64,000 bases of DNA from Treponema brennaborense DSM 12168 (GTDB lineage: Bacteria > Spirochaetota > Spirochaetia > Treponematales > Treponemataceae), in the NCBI RefSeq assembly GCF_000212415.1, contig NC_015500.1, positions 930,001 through 994,000 on the forward strand. The letters run 5' to 3'. Shown piece by piece: positions 60,004-64,000 of this stretch. The position numbers and the translations under genes were made by a program. The notes under the pieces are model-generated. The model did not search any database, was not told where the DNA came from, and saw nothing but the letters and a program-made list of their open reading frames with translations. The stretch's first letter is position 1; each line of letters opens with the position of its first letter.

Positions 60004-61068
60004 ATGAATAGTTTGTTGAGTTTTTATAAAAACAAGAAAATTTTTCTTACCGGGCACACCGGCTTTAAAGGGGCGTGGCTTTGCCGGATTTTGATTGCGG
60101 CGGGAGCGGACGTTACGGGCTATTCGTCGGGAATTCCGACGGAACCGTCGCTGTTTGCCCTGACTAAAACTGCGGAGCAAATGAACTGCATCACGGCTGA
60201 CATACGTAACGGGAAAAAATTGGCGGAAAGTATCGTTGCCGCAAAGCCCGATATCGTGTTTCATTTGGCTGCACAGCCGCTGGTACGGGTATCGTATAAA
60301 GATCCGGTCGAAACGTATGAAACGAACGTGATGGGAACGGTGCATCTGCTTGAAGCTGTCCGAAACAGCGGAACGGTAAAAAGTGTTGTCAACGTTACAA
60401 CCGATAAAGTGTATAAAAACCGTGAGTGGAATTGGGGCTATCGCGAAAATGAAGAATTGTGCGGATTCGATCCGTATTCAAACAGTAAATCCTGCAGCGA
60501 ACTGGTTACGCACAGTTACAAACAATCTTTTTTTTCCGATAATCGTGATCTCGCCGTATCGACGGCTCGCAGCGGAAACGTGATCGGCGGCGGTGATTAT
60601 GCTCTTGATCGGATCATTCCGGATTGTATTCGCGCTGTTGAATCCGGAAAAGACATCGTTATAAGAAATCCGTATTCGACCCGTCCGTATCAGCACGTAC
60701 TTGAATGCCTTTCCGGATATTTGCTTCTTGCCCGGCTACAGTATGAGGATAAATCCTCGTATGAAGGAAGTTATAATTTTGGTCCGGATGATTCAAGCTG
60801 CGTAACAACGGGTGAACTTGCGGATATGTTCTGCAGAACATGGGGCAGCGGTGCGGTATGGAAAAACGTTGCCGAATCGAACGCTCCGCATGAAGCGAAT
60901 TTTTTGAAACTGGACTGTTCTTCCGCAAAAAACGTGCTCGGGTGGAAACCGCTGTGGGATATTCGGACTGCAATAAAAAAAATAGTCGAGTGGGAGCAAG
61001 CCGTACAAAATGGTGTGTCATCTGCAGCCGTAACGGATAATCAGATTAAAGAATATTTTGAAATATAA
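60004..61068 (+). CDS. rfbG: CDP-glucose 4,6-dehydratase
   Basis: A 354-residue extended SDR that turns CDP-glucose into CDP-4-keto-6-deoxyglucose. The Rossmann motif is GHTGFKGAWLCRI, the YxxxK active site lies in DPYSNSKSCSEL, and the conserved ARSGNVIGGGDYALDRIIPDC and RPYQHVLECLSGY blocks are present. In DPYSNSK the catalytic Tyr and Lys are both seen. The ATG immediately follows the rfbF stop, so translation is coupled. Confidence 0.94.
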   Translation: MNSLLSFYKNKKIFLTGHTGFKGAWLCRILIAAGADVTGYSSGIPTEPSLFALTKTAEQMNCITADIRNGKKLAESIVAAKPDIVFHLAAQPLVRVSYKDPVETYETNVMGTVHLLEAVRNSGTVKSVVNVTTDKVYKNREWNWGYRENEELCGFDPYSNSKSCSELVTHSYKQSFFSDNRDLAVSTARSGNVIGGGDYALDRIIPDCIRAVESGKDIVIRNPYSTRPYQHVLECLSGYLLLARLQYEDKSSYEGSYNFGPDDSSCVTTGELADMFCRTWGSGAVWKNVAESNAPHEANFLKLDCSSAKNVLGWKPLWDIRTAIKKIVEWEQAVQNGVSSAAVTDNQIKEYFEI

Positions 61069-61084
61069 ATAAAGAGGAAGCGTG

Positions 61085-62425
61085 ATGTTTGAAAGTAAAT
61101 CGAAAGAGGAAGCAACAAAAGAGATTTTAAACAGTGTCAGTGAGTACTATAAAAAATTTATGCTAAAGCCCGAATACAAAGACGGGGAGCGAATCAGCTA
61201 TGCGAGCCGTGTATTTGATGACAAAGAGATGATGAATCTTGTCGATTCTGCTTTGGAATTTTGGCTTACGAGCGGACGTTATACAGATCAATTTGAAAAG
61301 CGGCTTGGAGAGTATCTTGAAACACCATTTGTTTCTCTTGTGAACTCCGGTTCATCAGCAAATCTTTGTGCATTTATGGCTCTTACAAGCCCGTTATTAA
61401 AAGAACGTCAGATTAAGCGCGGGGACGAAGTAATCACTGTTGCCTGCGGTTTCCCTACAACCGTAACTCCGATTTTACAGTACGGGGCAATTCCCGTTTT
61501 TGTTGATGTAACGATTCCTCAATATAATATTGATGTAACGCAGCTTGAAGCGGCATTAAGCTCAAAAACCAAGGCTGTAATGATTGCACACACACTCGGC
61601 AATCCCTTTGATTTGAAAGCGGTAAAGGACTTCTGTACAAAACATAACTTGTGGCTTGTAGAAGATAACTGTGATGCTCTAGGCTCAAAATACACAATTG
61701 ACGGCAAAGAAAAGTTCACCGGCACAATCGGCGACATAGGTACTTCAAGTTTTTATCCGCCTCACCATATGACTATGGGCGAGGGCGGCGCTGTATATAC
61801 GCATAACCCGCTTTTACATAAAATCGTTCGCTCAATGCGCGACTGGGGACGCGACTGCGTATGCCCGAGCGGAAAAGACAACCTTTGCGGTCATCGTTTT
61901 GACAAGCAGTTTGGAACACTTCCGCTTGGATACGACCACAAATATACGTACAGCCATTTCGGTTATAATCTAAAAGCAACAGACTTGCAGGCGGCAATCG
62001 GCTGTGCGCAGCTTGAAAAATTCCCGAGTTTTGTGGAAAAACGACGCGCAAACTGGCAGCGGCTTTATGACGGCCTTAAAAACTTACAGGACAAGCTCAT
62101 TCTGCCGGAAGCCGCGCCGGACAGCACGCCGAGCTGGTTCGGTTTCATGATGACGTGCCGGGAGAACGTGAACCGCTTCGAGCTTGTAAAGAAAATCGAA
62201 GGGCAGAACATCCAGACGCGCGCGCTTTTTGCAGGAAACCTGACGCGCCACCCGTGCTTTGACCAGATTCGCGGAACGGACGCATATCGTGTCGTCGGTG
62301 ATTTGTCCGTAACAGACCGGATTATGCGCGACACGTTCTGGATCGGTGTGTATCCCGGTATGACGGACAAAATGATTGACAGAATGATTTCCGTAATCAA
62401 ACGAAGCGTTCGTGGTGTTAACTGA
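61085..62425 (+). CDS. rfbH: CDP-6-deoxy-4-ketohexose 3-dehydrase (E1, RfbH)
   Basis: A 446-residue PMP/[2Fe-2S]-dependent dehydrase that removes the C3 hydroxyl from CDP-4-keto-6-deoxyglucose. It is an aminotransferase fold in which the PLP lysine is His: SFYPPHHMTMGEGGAV, the hallmark of E1/RfbH. Cys residues in DWGRDCVCPSGKDNLCGHRFD (20-residue region) supply the iron-sulfur cluster. ATG 61085 is preferred over GTG 61082. The reducing partner (RfbI/AscD) is not in the window. The last ~110 codons are GC-rich unlike the AT-rich first part. Confidence 0.94.
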   Translation: MFESKSKEEATKEILNSVSEYYKKFMLKPEYKDGERISYASRVFDDKEMMNLVDSALEFWLTSGRYTDQFEKRLGEYLETPFVSLVNSGSSANLCAFMALTSPLLKERQIKRGDEVITVACGFPTTVTPILQYGAIPVFVDVTIPQYNIDVTQLEAALSSKTKAVMIAHTLGNPFDLKAVKDFCTKHNLWLVEDNCDALGSKYTIDGKEKFTGTIGDIGTSSFYPPHHMTMGEGGAVYTHNPLLHKIVRSMRDWGRDCVCPSGKDNLCGHRFDKQFGTLPLGYDHKYTYSHFGYNLKATDLQAAIGCAQLEKFPSFVEKRRANWQRLYDGLKNLQDKLILPEAAPDSTPSWFGFMMTCRENVNRFELVKKIEGQNIQTRALFAGNLTRHPCFDQIRGTDAYRVVGDLSVTDRIMRDTFWIGVYPGMTDKMIDRMISVIKRSVRGVN

Positions 62426-64000
62426 TGAAGCAGCGGGTAGCTGATTATATTGCAGCATTTTTAATAAAGAACAATATTACGGATATCTTTACCGTTACCG
62501 GCGGCGGTGCGATGCATCTGAACGATGCGTTCGGTCATAATGATGTACTGCATTGCGTTTATAACCATCACGAACAGGCATCTGCGATGGCAGCGGATGC
62601 GTACGCACGAATACACGGTACTCCCGCAGTCGTTTGCGTGACGAGCGGTCCCGGAAGTATAAACGCTTTGAATGGGGTCACCGGTGCGTATCTTGATTCC
62701 ATCCCTATGCTTGTCATTTCCGGTCAGATGAAGCGATCGTTAACCACTCGATATACAGGGTTGAAAGTCAGATCTCTGGGCGGGCAGGAGTTTGACATCA
62801 TTGGAGCCGTCGGCGGAATGACCAAATACGCCGAAATGATTGTTGATGAATCCATGATTCGCTATTGTCTGGAAAAAGCTTTTCATACGGCAGTTTCCGG
62901 TAGACCCGGACCGTGCTGGTTGGACATACCGCTTGATATTCAAAGTGCGTACGTCGACGATTCGACTTTAAAAGGATATGAACCCTTCGTACGGTCTGCT
63001 GATGACGGTTTTCTCTTTGAAGCAGTACGAACGGTCGTCGAAAAATTACGTACGGCGAAGCGACCCGTGTTATATGCGGGCAACGGTATCCGATTATCCG
63101 ACGGGATGGGATTGTTTGCCGCACTCGTTGAAGCATTGCAAATTCCCGTTGTAACGTGCTGGAACAGTATCGATCTTATTTCCAGTGACGACGCGTGTTA
63201 TTGCGGCCGCGGCGGTACGATGGGTGATCGCGCCGGCAATTTTGCAGTTCAAAACAGCGATCTATTGATATGTATCGGTACTAGACTAAGCGTGTATCAA
63301 GTCGGTTATAATGTAAAAACATGGGCTCGTGCCGCTTATACGGTCGTCGTTGATATCGATCCTGAAGAATTACGGAAACCTACCGTTCGGATAGATTTAC
63401 CCGTTTGTGCCGATGCGGCACAGTTCATGTCCGCTTTATTGGAGTCCGTGAGGACGGATCTGCGGAGCGGTACTTCTCCATGGTTGAAACAGTGCGGGGA
63501 CTGGAAACATCGTTATCCGGTCGTCGGCAAAAAATCGGGACGGGCAGATGATGCGGTAAACGTATATACGTTTATGGACACGCTGAGTCGGGCTTTACCT
63601 GAGGGAGCGCTTACCGTTGTTGCCAACGGATCTGCCAGCGTAGTTGGCAGTCAGTCGTATTATATAAAGAAAAACAGCCGATTTATAATGAATTGTGCAG
63701 TATCTTCCATGGGTTGGGATTTACCTGCAGCCATAGGAACTTGCGTTGCTGCCGGAAAATCTCCGGTATATTGCATCGCCGGGGACGGCAGTATCATGAT
63801 GAATTTGCAGGAATTGCAAACTATTTCTACCAACAAGCTGCCGATAAAGATTTTTATTATCAATAACGGCGGATATCATCAAATCAGACAGACTCAGAAT
63901 AATATCTTTCATAATGGACTCGTCGGAGTAGGGCCTGAAAGTAATGATTTGGGGTTTCCCGATTTTAAGCAGTTGGCGTCTGCTTTCGATATTCCGTACT
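62425..64000 (+). CDS. ThDP-dependent acetolactate-synthase-like enzyme (partial, runs off the end)
   Basis: The first 525 residues of a ThDP enzyme whose stop lies beyond the window. Its ATG overlaps the rfbH stop (TGATG). The Pyr domain has the catalytic Glu in NHHEQASAMAADAYARIHG and TSGPGSINALNGVTGAYLDSIP. The PP domain has the ThDP motif IAGDGSIMMNLQELQTIS...INNGGYHQIRQT. It differs clearly from ilvB in this window. Placed right after RfbH, it fits YerE-type enzymes, which transfer an acetyl unit from pyruvate to the C4 ketone of a CDP-3,6-dideoxyhexose. Another sugar-linked ThDP function cannot be excluded. Confidence 0.85.
   Translation, partial: MKQRVADYIAAFLIKNNITDIFTVTGGGAMHLNDAFGHNDVLHCVYNHHEQASAMAADAYARIHGTPAVVCVTSGPGSINALNGVTGAYLDSIPMLVISGQMKRSLTTRYTGLKVRSLGGQEFDIIGAVGGMTKYAEMIVDESMIRYCLEKAFHTAVSGRPGPCWLDIPLDIQSAYVDDSTLKGYEPFVRSADDGFLFEAVRTVVEKLRTAKRPVLYAGNGIRLSDGMGLFAALVEALQIPVVTCWNSIDLISSDDACYCGRGGTMGDRAGNFAVQNSDLLICIGTRLSVYQVGYNVKTWARAAYTVVVDIDPEELRKPTVRIDLPVCADAAQFMSALLESVRTDLRSGTSPWLKQCGDWKHRYPVVGKKSGRADDAVNVYTFMDTLSRALPEGALTVVANGSASVVGSQSYYIKKNSRFIMNCAVSSMGWDLPAAIGTCVAAGKSPVYCIAGDGSIMMNLQELQTISTNKLPIKIFIINNGGYHQIRQTQNNIFHNGLVGVGPESNDLGFPDFKQLASAFDIPY

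Noticed and set aside
1-64000. CRISPR array, IS element or prophage
   Set aside because: No regularly spaced repeats, transposase, integrase or phage structural genes were seen.

Overview
The window is chromosomal DNA from a spirochaete, most likely a Treponema of moderate GC content (a T. brennaborense-like species would fit, but I cannot name the species). The evidence is the cheA / cheW-cheR fusion / cheX / cheY operon, the short (595-residue) AlaRS followed by a SurA/PrsA-like protein, nusB, a TPR lipoprotein, groES and a small sigma-70-type factor (an order I recall from T. pallidum), a 514-residue protein resembling a spirochaete-restricted family, and many lipoproteins and beta-barrel candidates. 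Genes lie on both strands in short operons. I see no phage, IS element, rRNA or CRISPR array.

Layout. 1-8.7 kb: the start of an amino-acid ABC binding protein, a D,D-carboxypeptidase, ilvD-ilvB, dapL, and two envelope proteins. 8.9-14.5 kb: the chemotaxis operon and a convergent atypical response regulator. 14.6-17.3 kb: tRNA-Val(GAC), elongation factor P with its lysylating enzyme EpmA, and a TtcA-like tRNA thiolase. 17.4-22.4 kb: a lipoprotein, a diguanylate cyclase, ychF, a frameshifted HAD phosphatase pseudogene, a nuclease/phosphatase-fold lipoprotein, a small membrane protein and tRNA-Asn(GTT). 22.5-27.1 kb: 5-formyl-THF cyclo-ligase joined to a putative sensory [FeFe]-hydrogenase cassette (DRTGG protein, RsbT-like ATPase, hydrogenase-fold protein), then an HD-GYP-like protein with altered metal ligands. 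27.1-36.1 kb: aldo/keto reductase, glyS, META-domain lipoprotein, rpmB, cardiolipin synthase, PEGA protein, pncB, SDR. 36.2-43 kb: alaS to the sigma factor. 43-53.9 kb: recG, yggT, dnaE, metNIQ and the 514-residue protein. 53.9-58.9 kb: an envelope repeat protein with a two-component system, a small lipoprotein, a fasciclin-like protein and an XRE regulator. 59.2-64 kb: a CDP-deoxysugar cluster (rfbF, rfbG, rfbH and a TPP-dependent enzyme that runs off the end), the most AT-rich and mosaic part.

Notable signals. (1) The small sigma factor is preceded by a full-consensus sigma-54 (-24/-12) promoter, suggesting an RpoN-to-sigma cascade. (2) Several genes (dnaE, alaS, cheA, the SDR, the 514-residue protein, probably epmA and dacA) have a -10 box ending only 6-10 nt before the start codon and no Shine-Dalgarno, so they are predicted leaderless mRNAs. 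(3) The hydrogenase-like protein keeps the cluster-ligating cysteines but lacks the proton-transfer cysteine, as expected of a sensor. (4) The terminal cluster has the gene content expected for a two-carbon-branched 3,6-dideoxyhexose of the yersiniose type. (5) Perfect inverted repeats overlap the promoters of metNIQ and of the fasciclin-like gene, and another lies between the XRE regulator and the sugar cluster.

All functions come from reading motifs and context by eye. No database search was run.
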